Source: a virus. From it: a stretch of 49,281 nucleotides of DNA. Both the position numbers and the translations under genes were made by a program. The notes under the pieces are model-generated. The model saw only the letters and a list, made by a program, of their open reading frames with translations, was not told where the DNA came from and made no database searches. Below are positions 14,156 through 22,966 of this stretch, piece after piece (positions within the stretch are counted from its first letter, which is position 1; every line of letters begins with the position of its first letter). The DNA is taken from the IMG/VR virus record IMGVR_UViG_3300013233_000361, positions 1 to 49,281 of that record. One strand, 5' to 3'.

Positions 14156-17100
14156 TGCCTCGAGTTCCTCCGGAGATACTCGAGCTCGCTAAATCGCATC
14201 ACCGGCAATTGCTAGCGCTCGAGAAGGACGCTCGAGCTCGTGTTCGCGAGGAGCTCGATCGAGCTGTTCGGCGAATTGAACGGGACCGGACGTTTCGCTC
14301 GATCTCCGACTTCCGGGCTCTACAGCTCTCCCAGATAGAGATCCTTGCTCGTATCTCGAGGGAGAAAACGACGGAGGGGCTCGAGCGCGCGCTCGAGGAT
14401 ATCCTTTCAGCCGGTCTTCTCCTCGCCCCAAACCATGCAGATACGGAGCTCCAGAAATGGATCGACTTCCACGGCGGTGAGGCTCGACCGCTTAACCTCG
14501 CCGCATTATCGGCTGCGTCTCGAGATACGCTGATCGAGCGAATCCCAAGGTCGCTTGCAACCTGGGGTCCGGATGTAGCTAGACGCGTTCGTCGAGAGAT
14601 CAGCGCATCGATCTCGACGTTCGCCTCGAGAGAGGAGGCGTTGCAGGGGATTCATGGCGCGATCAATGCGGAGCGATGGAAGGCAGATCGCATTTTCAGA
14701 ACCGAGCTCTTCGACGCGTATAACGAGGCGCATCTTGACAGTCTAGAACTCGCTAGAGACGTCTATTCGGTCGATACGAAGAAGAGCGCGATCGTAACGT
14801 TTGACGCTCGAACCGGCCGCGACTCGTTACCCATGCACGGGCAGGTTAGGGAGCTAGACGAGGACTTTATCGACGGGGACGGCCGTCGTTTCCTTCATCC
14901 TCCCGGCCGACCGAACGATCGGGAGAAAGAGATCCCATGGCTCGACGACTCGCCTCCGGAGATCATTCCTCTCGAGCAAGGAGAGGCGCGTGTTGCGGCG
15001 GATATAGCCAAGCGTCAAGCGATACAGGATCGAGCGCGAGCTCGTCGCGGGCTACCTCCTCTTCGTCGTGGTCCTAGACCTCCGACGATTCCGCTCACAT
15101 TTGACGAGAGGCGTTCTGCGTTGATCGTCGATTGGACGCAGGGTTCGAACAGCAACTCGAGCGTCCTCACCAAGACGGCGGCGCTCGAAGAATTCGGGCT
15201 CGACGGGCAGGTCTGGAATCCGCGTGATCGCGGGATACCTTCGGACACGACGCAGCGACAGGAGGATCTCCGCAGAGCCTATGATGCGACGCAAGCCTTC
15301 TACCAGACGGAGCGCATAGGCTCTGTTCGGCTCTATCGTGGTGTCCGCTCGGATACGATTATCGAAGGAACGGTCGAAGCTTGGACGAGCGATCCTGATA
15401 TTGCGCGGAAGTTTGCGGGCCCAGGCGGTAATATTCTTGTCGCCGATATTGACTCGCGGCGAATCCTCGCGAGCGTCGACGCGCCGGGATGGAAGAATGG
15501 TAGATTCGGAGATCAACGCGAACACCTGATCCTTTCCGACGTTCCGAAGCTTCGATTTAGTCCGGGCGGCTGGTCGTCGGGATCGTTCCAAGCCTTGGAC
15601 CTCGACCCGAACGCGGTCTCTGCGGGCCCATGGGGCGTCCTACAGGACTCGAGCGGGATAGCTCGTCTAGACCATATCCCTAGCGGGAGAACGCTTCTAG
15701 AAGGCGCTGAGTATACGAGAGACGCTCTCGTCGATTCGGCTCAGTACCTCGATCGGTCCGGCTTCTTTGACGGACTGGGAGAGATTACGCCGGCGGGAGC
15801 CGAGGAGCTCGACGACGCAATCGACGTTCTTCGCGTAAAGCTCGGCGGAGCGGTTCCAATCGGAGCGGATTCGGCCCAGGGGATAGAGCTTAGCGGCGTT
15901 CGCTGGGGGCTGGTGAATCAGGACGTCAAGCCGGGAACGCCGGGGAAGTGGTCGCGGCGTAAAATCACGCTTACAGAAGGTGAGACTAGCTTTCACTACA
16001 CAGACCTAAGCGGCGTGATTCAGCAGAATCTGGCCGTCGTGACAGATTCGCGCGGTCCCGGGGAGGGCTACTTCTCGCTTGTTCATGTCCCTACTGGCCG
16101 TCCTCTGTTTGAGGGCGGGCGGACGTTCTATGGCCAAGGGTTTCGGGTACCTGTCGATATTGGCGGCTATCAACAGCGCAACGTGAGAGCGATCGGAGAG
16201 GCGCTTCATACCTTCTTCGACGAGGACGGCGCGGTTGTCGTGGATAAGCTCGAGGACTTCGATCGGCTCGTCGCGCATATGGGTTCGCTCGAATTTGCAG
16301 AAATGCCCAAGGGAGAGACTCCGAAAGAAACGGTCGATCGTCTTTTCTCGATCCTCGAAGATCAAGGCAGCGACGACGAGTTTATCGACTTCATGTTAGA
16401 GCGTGGCAAAGCATTCAGCGGGGGCCCGGAACTGGGGTCGTCGTCTAGAGCTCGCCGCTCACACATTGCCGAAGAAAAGCTCTCCGAAGAGGACCGCTTC
16501 GAAGAGGCGGTAAAGAGCCGACGTGATTCGCTACGTCGCGGTCGATATGCCAGACATGCTGACGCCGACTTCGAGCGGGCGATTCAAGCCGAAGCCGAGA
16601 GACGCGACGCCGAAGCTACCCGACAACGTCTCGAGGCTGCGGAATCTCGCGTTCGACTAGGCTTCGACGTCGGCGACGGCAGACAAGCCGAAGCCCAGGC
16701 GATTGCCGAACGCGAGGCACGCGATACCGCGAAGAAGGAGAAGGACCTCGAGGAGGCGGAACGGAAGCGACTAGCGGCGAAAGAGAAACAAGAGCTTGCG
16801 GAGAGGGATCTTGCGAAAAAGGAGCTCGAGAAAGAACGAGCGAAAGAGCGGGCTCAGATCAAAGCCGACGAAGAGCGCAGAGCAAAGCTGGCAAAGGAGG
16901 CGAAGAAGCGTGCGGAGCTCGCCGAGAAGAAAGCAGCGAAGAAGCGGAGGGACGCGGAGAAGGCTGCGAAGAAGGCTGCGAAGGAGAGGGCGCGCCTCGA
17001 GGAACAAGAGGCAAAAGAGAAGGCTGCGGCGGAGAAGGCGGCCGACGAGCTCGAGAAGAAACGGAAGCGCGACGAGGCGCGAGCTCGTGCGCGAGAGCAA

Positions 17101-18312
17101 AAACAAAAGCTCGAGCGAGAGAACTTCGGGGCTGAACATGATGCGGATGCGGATGCGGACAAGATCCGAGAAGACAACAAGAAGGCCCAGGCGAAGGCTC
17201 AGGCGAAGGCTCAAAGGGCGAAGAAGACTCGAAAGGCAAAGCCGAAGAAGGTCCCGAAGTTTGCGAAGGTTTCGGAGGCGCAAGACTGGGCGGTCAAGAA
17301 CGGACTAACGCAACGGATCAAGCTCAAGAGAACCTACAATCTCGATGGAGTAAATGAAGCGTTCGAGGCTATCGAAGATATGAACGAGCGCTTCGGCTTC
17401 GGCGAACTCAAGTCTATTTCAGATCAGCGACACCACAACAAAGTCTTTGCCAAGGAGGCAGGTGTCCCAAGTGTTCGGGGCGGTAGCAGTGCTACGGCAG
17501 GCTATACAAGCGATGTTCTGATTATCACGAAAAAGGCTTTTGATGCCGAAGGCCTAAACGAGTCGTTCCTTGCAAACAATGCCTATATCGGCTCGATCAG
17601 CGATCCGGCGAAAATAGTCGATAGCCTTCGACGTCGGAGCAAGGATGAGGCGGCGGACCGACTCGAGCTTCTTGCGTCTCAGGGCTGGAAGGATCGTCAA
17701 GTTATCGCACACACTCCCGCCCAGGTCATGCAACACGAACTAGGGCATCGTTTCCACGATACCGCGCAAAGCAGGTTTGCAGATCCTGACCCAGTCAAGG
17801 CGGTTCAGAAGGCGGCTTTCGACCCCATGATTCGCCGCCTGTGGTCTAATGGTTGGGCGACCACGCTAGGGCGCTACGCTTCGGCGGAGCCGGCGGAATA
17901 CGCGGCGGAGTCAATGGTCGCCTATGTCAATGGCGACCACCATCTATTGCCGACGGAGCTCGTCGATTTCTACGCCAAGTTCGATACCAAGGCGACAACA
18001 ACGCGAGCACTGGCCCAGGAACGACTTAGGGCCTGGGAGAGTTCGAGCGCAACGCGTATTGCAAAGCGAGCGGCTCAAGCTGCGGAAGTCGATAGACGCG
18101 AAGCGGAGCTTGCGACGAAGATCGCCAAGATAGGATCACTGAAAAAAGAGAAGGCTGGCTCGCTTTCGGAAGAGGAACTTGTAATCTTGGGACAGGATGC
18201 AGCGGATATGCGCGCACAGTTCGGAGAGGGAAGGCTCGCGGATATGCTCTTCACGGCTTGGAAGAACAAGCGCGCAGCGATTGAAGAGAAGAAGAGGAGA
18301 CTAGGGCTATGA
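14155..18312 (+). CDS. Giant head protein: Mu F-like + ADP-ribosyltransferase-like + coiled coil + HExxH zincin-like
   Basis: 1385 aa (MPRVPPEILELAKSHH). Residues about 1-265 look like the Mu F/SPP1 gp7 minor head domain (FRTELFDAYNEAH; TFDARTGRDSLPMHGQV; RFLHPPGRPNDRE). Residues 300-470 have ADP-ribosyltransferase features: R395 in LYRG, an STS-like WTS (410-412) before DPDIARKFAG, and Q454-x-E456 (DQREHLIL), the Q/E-x-E catalytic pattern. Residues 480-760 hold two related modules (HIPSGRTLLEG and HVPTGRPLFEG). Residues about 790-1050 are a Lys/Glu/Ala-rich coiled coil. The C-terminus has MQHELGHRFH (H1194, E1195, H1198) and, 50 residues later, EPAEYAAES (E1245-E1252), a gluzincin-like zinc site. 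The F-type domain would place it in the capsid, so the enzyme domains could be injected with DNA, like T4 Alt. Enzyme activities are inferred from motifs. There is no frameshift. Confidence 0.75.
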   Translation: MPRVPPEILELAKSHHRQLLALEKDARARVREELDRAVRRIERDRTFRSISDFRALQLSQIEILARISREKTTEGLERALEDILSAGLLLAPNHADTELQKWIDFHGGEARPLNLAALSAASRDTLIERIPRSLATWGPDVARRVRREISASISTFASREEALQGIHGAINAERWKADRIFRTELFDAYNEAHLDSLELARDVYSVDTKKSAIVTFDARTGRDSLPMHGQVRELDEDFIDGDGRRFLHPPGRPNDREKEIPWLDDSPPEIIPLEQGEARVAADIAKRQAIQDRARARRGLPPLRRGPRPPTIPLTFDERRSALIVDWTQGSNSNSSVLTKTAALEEFGLDGQVWNPRDRGIPSDTTQRQEDLRRAYDATQAFYQTERIGSVRLYRGVRSDTIIEGTVEAWTSDPDIARKFAGPGGNILVADIDSRRILASVDAPGWKNGRFGDQREHLILSDVPKLRFSPGGWSSGSFQALDLDPNAVSAGPWGVLQDSSGIARLDHIPSGRTLLEGAEYTRDALVDSAQYLDRSGFFDGLGEITPAGAEELDDAIDVLRVKLGGAVPIGADSAQGIELSGVRWGLVNQDVKPGTPGKWSRRKITLTEGETSFHYTDLSGVIQQNLAVVTDSRGPGEGYFSLVHVPTGRPLFEGGRTFYGQGFRVPVDIGGYQQRNVRAIGEALHTFFDEDGAVVVDKLEDFDRLVAHMGSLEFAEMPKGETPKETVDRLFSILEDQGSDDEFIDFMLERGKAFSGGPELGSSSRARRSHIAEEKLSEEDRFEEAVKSRRDSLRRGRYARHADADFERAIQAEAERRDAEATRQRLEAAESRVRLGFDVGDGRQAEAQAIAEREARDTAKKEKDLEEAERKRLAAKEKQELAERDLAKKELEKERAKERAQIKADEERRAKLAKEAKKRAELAEKKAAKKRRDAEKAAKKAAKERARLEEQEAKEKAAAEKAADELEKKRKRDEARARAREQKQKLERENFGAEHDADADADKIREDNKKAQAKAQAKAQRAKKTRKAKPKKVPKFAKVSEAQDWAVKNGLTQRIKLKRTYNLDGVNEAFEAIEDMNERFGFGELKSISDQRHHNKVFAKEAGVPSVRGGSSATAGYTSDVLIITKKAFDAEGLNESFLANNAYIGSISDPAKIVDSLRRRSKDEAADRLELLASQGWKDRQVIAHTPAQVMQHELGHRFHDTAQSRFADPDPVKAVQKAAFDPMIRRLWSNGWATTLGRYASAEPAEYAAESMVAYVNGDHHLLPTELVDFYAKFDTKATTTRALAQERLRAWESSSATRIAKRAAQAAEVDRREAELATKIAKIGSLKKEKAGSLSEEELVILGQDAADMRAQFGEGRLADMLFTAWKNKRAAIEEKKRRLGL

Positions 18313-18527
18313 CTACGACAACGAATTCGCTGCAATGTCCGCTCTGCAATAGGTGGCGAAGTGACTTCGAAGGGACAGGGTCTTGTGAGGCTTTCCCCGA
18401 AGGCATCAAGTTGGAGGTCTACAACGGCGAGGTCCCGCACAACGAACCCATCTCGGGAGACCATGGAATCCGCTTTGAGCTCACGAAAGATCCGCGACGG
18501 CTTGCTTCGCTTGGGGCGGCGAAATGA
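18309..18527 (+). CDS. Small Cys-rich protein in head operon
   Basis: 72 aa (MTTTTNSLQCPLCNRWR), ATGA-coupled to the giant head gene. CPLC at residues 10-13 and a further Cys (GSCEAFPEG) could bind metal. A short HNEPISGDHG segment follows. It resembles small phage proteins with a partial zinc knuckle inserted between head genes. Function unknown. Confidence 0.6.
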   Translation: MTTTTNSLQCPLCNRWRSDFEGTGSCEAFPEGIKLEVYNGEVPHNEPISGDHGIRFELTKDPRRLASLGAAK

Positions 18528-18709
18528 GACGACGTATCTACAAGACGCTAGACGGGGAAGAGGTCGTCGCATTGCTTCCTGAGAATGAGCGAGATCTCGC
18601 TCAGCTCGAGGCAAACGCAAGGGATCCGGAGGGAAACGACCTCGACGCGAGGCATTCTTTTGCCGATGAACTCGACAGCGCAAAGAGTGCCAAAGACGTT
18701 CCGGCTTGA
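18524..18709 (+). CDS. Hypothetical small acidic protein in head operon
   Basis: 61 aa (MRRRIYKTLDGEEVVAL), ATGA-coupled to the preceding gene. A basic start precedes an acidic helical body (LPENERDLAQLEANARD). No family is recognised. It is followed by a 7-bp hairpin (TTCGGGA 18719-18725 / TCCCGAA 18734-18740) without a T-run, just before the scaffold ribosome site. Confidence 0.55.
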   Translation: MRRRIYKTLDGEEVVALLPENERDLAQLEANARDPEGNDLDARHSFADELDSAKSAKDVPA

Positions 18710-18764
18710 TTCGCTTCGTTCGGGAAGGCAATCTCCCGAAAACCTCTGGAGGAGACGCCACAAG

Positions 18765-19490
18765 ATGAAACGAAAAATGTTCAACCCTCGATTTCTCTTT
18801 TCCACGGCTCCGGGACTGGAGTCGATCCTAGCGTTCAAAGACGACCCGGAAAACGCCGACGCCGACGCCGACGCCGATGCCGATGAAAGCGATCAGAATT
18901 CGGACGCGGACGCCGACGCGACCGGTGATAATGCACAAGGTGAGCAGGAAGATACTGGTGCCGAAGCGTCTACTCCCCGATCTTCAGCTACGAATGACGC
19001 CAAGCTAAAGGCGCTCGAGCGCAAGCTTGAGAAGGAAAGAAAGGCAAGGGAGAAGCTCGAGGCGGAAAAGAAAGCCGCCGACGACGCCAAAAAGAGCGAT
19101 CTCGAGAAAGCGCAAGACGCAGCAAAGACGGCCCAGGAGAAACAGGTCGCGGCGGAGAGACGCGTCGAGGAGCTCCGAATCGAGAACGAGATTCGGACGA
19201 AGGTCGTCGCAGCCGGTATTCGAGGAGAACGAATCGAGGCGACTCTTCGATTGATTGATCGTTCAGCGATCGAGATCGAGGACGGAGAGATAGACGGAGT
19301 CGACGACGCCGTCGAAGCAGTGAAGAAGGACTTTCCGGAATTCTTCGGATCAAAGGCGACGAGCTCGCCGACGACCGGAGGAGGAAAAGGCAGCGACCGA
19401 GACGGAGACGACGACAACGGTCCGCAGTCGGATTACGAAGTCGGGCAAGCGCTCGCGAAGCAACGGGACGAACACAAGTCTAGGCTTTAA
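18765..19490 (+). CDS. Scaffolding-like prohead protein
   Basis: 241 aa from ATG 18765 (MKRKMFNPRFLF), preceded by GGAGGAG; upstream in-frame sequence is shadow. Acidic D-A repeats at residues about 30-55 (NADADADADADES) are followed by a long coiled coil (KLKALERKLEKERKAREKLEAEKKA), then a folded segment (IRTKVVAAGIRGERIEATLRLIDR) and a Gly/Asp-rich linker with a charged C-terminus. Acidic, coiled-coil proteins directly upstream of the capsid gene usually act as scaffolds that direct shell assembly and are then lost. No protease is evident nearby. Confidence 0.75.
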   Translation: MKRKMFNPRFLFSTAPGLESILAFKDDPENADADADADADESDQNSDADADATGDNAQGEQEDTGAEASTPRSSATNDAKLKALERKLEKERKAREKLEAEKKAADDAKKSDLEKAQDAAKTAQEKQVAAERRVEELRIENEIRTKVVAAGIRGERIEATLRLIDRSAIEIEDGEIDGVDDAVEAVKKDFPEFFGSKATSSPTTGGGKGSDRDGDDDNGPQSDYEVGQALAKQRDEHKSRL

Positions 19491-19514
19491 GCCGACAACC
19501 GAAGAGGAGCCGAA

Positions 19515-20345
19515 ATGGCTGGAACGAACTTTGTACAGAACAATTATGCGGGAACCCGTACGCAGCGCGGCGCGGTCTGGCTCACGGCTCACGGCTCAGA
19601 CGAGATCAACAGCGTCTCGGTCGGGACCTTCCCCGCCGACAATGGTACGGATTCGAATCTGTACCGCCAGATCCTCGAGGGTACGGTCCTCGCAAAGCGC
19701 GATGATCTGAACCTGCACTACCCGTGCGCGGAGGACAACTCCGTCGGCGCGGTCGTCGCAGCGAATGACGTGGTCATCGCGGATCCGTACCAATTCGCGA
19801 TCGGTCAGCTCGTCGAGCTTCCGACCAGCGTCGCGACGGACTCCGATCGATTTCGTCTCGTGACGGCGATCAATTACGACACGAACACGATCACTCTCGA
19901 CGGCGCGACGTTCTCGCTCTCCGACGCAGACGCGATCGAAGTGGACGGGGGGCGCTCGGAAGCGCTGGCGAACGGCGCGGTCGTCGCGAGCGCGACGCTC
20001 GTCCTGAACGCTGGTGAGGGCTCCCGCTTCGCGATCGGCGATACGCTCGAGTTCTCCGGCGACACGTCGAAGACGATCCTCAGCATCGTCGGCGATACGC
20101 TCACGCTATCGGCCGGGATCTCGATCGCGGATACGTCGCGGATCGTGTCCAACTCGGACGGCGCGTACAAGATCACGAACAAGACCGTCACGATCGACGA
20201 GTTCCGCTTCACGCCGCAGAACGTGATGATCCCGACCCGTGCGCACGGCCGAGTGAAAGAATCGCTCGTGATCGGCCTCACGCCGACCGCGAAGACGGCG
20301 CTCGAGGGCGGGCTTCTCATCTTCGACCAGCGAACGATCGCTTAA
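19515..20345 (+). CDS. Capsid decoration-like protein
   Basis: 276 aa (MAGTNFVQNNYAGTRTQRG), with GAGGAG upstream. The protein is beta-rich with repeated motifs (FAIGQLVELP ... FAIGDTLEFSGD; NTITLDGATFS ... DTLTLSAGIS), consistent with two related beta-barrel or Ig-like modules. It sits between scaffold and major capsid genes, the usual place for head decoration or fibre proteins that stabilise the expanded shell. Assignment rests on position and composition. Confidence 0.65.
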   Translation: MAGTNFVQNNYAGTRTQRGAVWLTAHGSDEINSVSVGTFPADNGTDSNLYRQILEGTVLAKRDDLNLHYPCAEDNSVGAVVAANDVVIADPYQFAIGQLVELPTSVATDSDRFRLVTAINYDTNTITLDGATFSLSDADAIEVDGGRSEALANGAVVASATLVLNAGEGSRFAIGDTLEFSGDTSKTILSIVGDTLTLSAGISIADTSRIVSNSDGAYKITNKTVTIDEFRFTPQNVMIPTRAHGRVKESLVIGLTPTAKTALEGGLLIFDQRTIA

Positions 20346-20410
20346 CGGCGCGCGCAACTGACCGCAAACCCCAGGGCCGGAGCTTCGGCCGCTTCTAGGA
20401 GAATTGCCAA

Positions 20411-21445
20411 ATGGCACGACAGAAAATCAAAGAATTCTACGCTCCGGAAGAGCTGACGCCGGAGCTCCTCAATGGCCTCGTCGATGAGACGGAACTCCGC
20501 CCCATGGAGATCTTGCAGTTCGTCGACCTCGTCCAGCATGAAACGGAGACGATCGAACTCGACGTCCTGATTCAGCAGACGGACAGATTCGCGAACATCG
20601 TCGGCTTCGCCGATTCGTCGATCGCGACGAAGGGTCTCGAGACGGAGAAGAAGTTCGTCAACCCGTTCCACGTCAAGAACTACCACGAGTTCAAGCTCAC
20701 CGACTCCAAGTTCATGCAGCGGAGTGGGGAATCCGTCGTGATCAGCGCGGCTGGGATCGCCCAGTCTTCCGCTATGCAGGAACAGAAGCGGCGAAACCTG
20801 CTTCACTGGGCTACGCTGGCTATGATCGACCAGCGTACGTTCACCTATCAGGACGGAGACAAGCTTCTGACGGTGGACTACACGAGCGAGATCGGCGTAC
20901 TTCCGGCGCCTACGGGCGGAGTGATCGACGTCTCCGGCTTCGCGCTACGCGAAACCAACCGAATGAAGAACACCTATTACCGGCTCAACAGGCAGGTCCC
21001 GAACCTCGCCTTCATGAGCGCGGCTACGGCGCTGCTCTTCACCGACATCGCCGAAGTGAAGGCGGCTTATGTCGCGCTTCAATCGGCCGATCCGGAGTCG
21101 AGCGCTTCGCTCTTCCAACGATTCAGCTGGAACGGGATGGTTTGGGTCATCCTTCACGAGCAATACCCTGACATCGCCGGAATGTTGCTCGACCCGATCA
21201 CAAAGGGGCGGATCGTCGTCACGGTCGACAGTGTCCTCGATCCGAATCCGGACGCGGCCGGATCTCCGTTCAAGATGCATCGTGCGTCGAACGCGCTCAA
21301 CAACAACAACGCGGCGCGCCCCTTCTACGATATGTTCGAAGTCTCGAACGATCCGATCGCCTGGGGGCACCGGCTCTATGACAACATGGTCCCGGGCGTG
21401 TCCAAGCGCAACGCGGTCATGCAGTGGGAGGTGATCACTCCGTAA
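20411..21445 (+). CDS. Major capsid protein
   Basis: 344 aa (MARQKIKEFYAPEEL), with TAGGAG a dozen bases before ATG. Length, the order scaffold-decoration-capsid, and sequence style (VVISAAGIAQSSAMQEQ; TRTFTYQDGD-like strands; NPDAAGSPFKMHRASNALNNNN) fit HK97-fold shell proteins of the phage E or DUF5309-like kind. The hairpin GGCCG/CGGCC in the 65-bp leader may affect mRNA stability. It is followed within 50 bp by a very strong terminator, as expected for a highly expressed gene. Confidence 0.8.
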   Translation: MARQKIKEFYAPEELTPELLNGLVDETELRPMEILQFVDLVQHETETIELDVLIQQTDRFANIVGFADSSIATKGLETEKKFVNPFHVKNYHEFKLTDSKFMQRSGESVVISAAGIAQSSAMQEQKRRNLLHWATLAMIDQRTFTYQDGDKLLTVDYTSEIGVLPAPTGGVIDVSGFALRETNRMKNTYYRLNRQVPNLAFMSAATALLFTDIAEVKAAYVALQSADPESSASLFQRFSWNGMVWVILHEQYPDIAGMLLDPITKGRIVVTVDSVLDPNPDAAGSPFKMHRASNALNNNNAARPFYDMFEVSNDPIAWGHRLYDNMVPGVSKRNAVMQWEVITP

Positions 21446-21494
21446 GCGGAAGGGCGGACGCGCTGGGAGTTCCCGACGCTGGCCAGCCGCTATC

Positions 21495-21524
21495 GCCTCG
21501 CCGCCTTCGGGCGGCGAGGCTTTT
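21495..21524 (+). terminator. Strong intrinsic terminator after capsid gene
   Basis: GCCTCGCCGCC, a TTCG tetraloop, GGCGGCGAGGC, then TTTT. The 11-bp GC-rich stem with a UUCG loop is very stable. It separates head from neck/tail genes. Confidence 0.88.
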
Positions 21525-21552
21525 CGGGTAGGACTCTCGAGGAGGCGCTCGA

Positions 21553-22089
21553 ATGAAACTCTCAGATCTGAAAATGGACGAACTGCGGGCGCTTGCCTTC
21601 GACCTCGAGGTAACGCTCGATCGCGAGCTCTCGCTCTCGAGGAAGAAGAAGGACGCGATCTCGCAGATTGAGGAGGCGCTCCTCGAGCTCGCCGGTCACA
21701 ACGCAAGCTCCGCGTCCGATCTTCTCCGCTCGAGAGGGATCGACTCTCACGAGCTCCTCATTTCGACGGAGAGCGATTCGGAGCTCGAGAAGGATGAGGA
21801 CAAGAGACTCGAGCCCGAAGCCGGGGAGATCGCAGATCCGGAAGCGTATGAGGCGGCTAAGGCCGCTGGTGTCGTCGAGGAGCTTGAGGGACACGACTTC
21901 AACCCTCCGCTCGACGGTCCGCTTCCGCATGCGTTGCAGGTTCGCGAGCATCCGATGAACGGGCGCGTTCATTACGGAGATCTGATCCTCTCGCCGACGG
22001 TGGACGATCTCAGGTATACTCACGTGGCGCTGGGGAAGAAGGGCTACGAGAAGCTGAAAGCGCATGGATACAGGACGGTCAAAGGGTAG
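21553..22089 (+). CDS. SAP/Rho_N-like domain protein between head and tail modules
   Basis: 178 aa (MKLSDLKMDELRALAFDLE), with GAGG upstream. Residues 1-45 look like the helix-extended-helix of SAP or Rho N-terminal domains (LSDLKMDELRALA ... LSRKKKDAISQIEEAL), which bind nucleic acid. An acidic linker (residues 70-115) leads to a C-terminal segment (HYGDLILSPTVDDLRYTHVALGKKGYEKL). Many phages carry such a protein just after the capsid gene, sometimes as a head-completion factor. Function unproven. Confidence 0.6.
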   Translation: MKLSDLKMDELRALAFDLEVTLDRELSLSRKKKDAISQIEEALLELAGHNASSASDLLRSRGIDSHELLISTESDSELEKDEDKRLEPEAGEIADPEAYEAAKAAGVVEELEGHDFNPPLDGPLPHALQVREHPMNGRVHYGDLILSPTVDDLRYTHVALGKKGYEKLKAHGYRTVKG

Positions 22090-22102
22090 CGCGCGGAGAC
22101 GT

Positions 22103-22161
22103 GCGCAACGGGGCCGGCGCGTAGCGGGCGTTTGGGAGTGTCTCCTCCCGTCCTGTTGCGC
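22103..22161 (+). promoter_or_regulatory. Structured leader upstream of neck genes
   Basis: GCGCAAC (22103-22109) pairs with GTTGCGC (22155-22161). Inside lies GGGAG-TGTCTC-CTCCC (22134-22149). There is no T-run, so this is more likely a 5' structure or processing site than a terminator. It fills the 94-bp gap before the gene at 22184. Confidence 0.4.
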
Positions 22162-22183
22162 GTCGGCCTAGCGCGGAGAGACA

Positions 22184-22486
22184 ATGGCGAACAATGGCGG
22201 CTATTACGACACCCGCTTCGACCTTGATAAACCGCTCTGGACCGTTGCGGAAGTCGAGGCGAAACTCGTCGCGCTCGAGGATCTCATTAGCGCGGTTCAG
22301 GCGAAGCCGGTGGGGCTCGGCGTCCCAGGGGCTGGGAACGCGAACTTCATCGGGCGTTTATCTGATCTTCGGAAAGAGCGTGCGATCTGGGGGTCTCGCC
22401 TGAAGGAGGCTAGGGCCTATGAACTCAAGACCTCCCAGGGGATTGTGCGCTCCGCGCTACAGGGACCGAAGCAGATCATCGAGTAA
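22184..22486 (+). CDS. Head-tail joining-type small protein
   Basis: 100 aa (MANNGGYYDTRFDLDK). An alpha-helical body (LWTVAEVEAKLVALEDLISAVQ; RLSDLRKERAIWGSRLKEA) resembles short head-tail connector or stopper-associated proteins, as expected between capsid and neck genes. It has a GGAG ribosome site and ends four bases before the next start. Specific role unknown. Confidence 0.55.
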   Translation: MANNGGYYDTRFDLDKPLWTVAEVEAKLVALEDLISAVQAKPVGLGVPGAGNANFIGRLSDLRKERAIWGSRLKEARAYELKTSQGIVRSALQGPKQIIE

Positions 22487-22489
22487 GCA

Positions 22490-22966
22490 ATGCCATGGAA
22501 TCTCGCCAACATGATGCGCTCCGTAATTCGCGACGACGTGATTGCGTGCTTCCTTCCGAGCGTCGACAACTTTGTCCGCGTGCGCAATCTCGGCGGACTC
22601 AAGAATCACTTGGGCGAGATCGATCCTTACACGAAGCGGATCGAGCGCTTCTCGTTTAAGGCGGTCGAGACGACGGGGCGCGGCGGGCTAGACGATATGA
22701 CTAGGACGGAACGCGAGGTCGGAGGACAGGCTCAGGGAGAGATCTTGCTAGAACTCCTTGAGGACGTCTTGAGGCTAGGAGATCGCGTCGAGCGTCTCTC
22801 CGACGAAGAGATCGCGAAGCTCGAGGCGCTCCTCCTGGATCCGCTTGCGCCGGCGGTCAATTTGCAGGACACGACGACCGCGTTCGAGGTAATACAGGTC
22901 GAGGCGCCAAGGCTAAATAATCAAGTCGTGAGCTATCAGATCACGATTCGAGAGCAGACGGACTAA
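22490..22966 (+). CDS. Neck/head-completion protein, unknown
   Basis: 158 aa (MPWNLANMMRSVIRDDV). Mixed alpha/beta content, an acidic helix (LSDEEIAKLEALLLD) and a final strand (VVSYQITIREQTD). It sits in the neck gene cluster and its stop overlaps the next ATG (TAATG). Probably a stopper or adaptor, judged by order only. Confidence 0.55.
   Translation: MPWNLANMMRSVIRDDVIACFLPSVDNFVRVRNLGGLKNHLGEIDPYTKRIERFSFKAVETTGRGGLDDMTRTEREVGGQAQGEILLELLEDVLRLGDRVERLSDEEIAKLEALLLDPLAPAVNLQDTTTAFEVIQVEAPRLNNQVVSYQITIREQTD

Noticed and set aside
16771-17308. Long open frames on both strands over the coiled coil of the giant head protein (Leu/Arg-rich and Arg/Lys-rich)
   Set aside because: Low-complexity shadows of AAG/GAG/GCG codons. 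The coding frame is continuous and has domain content.
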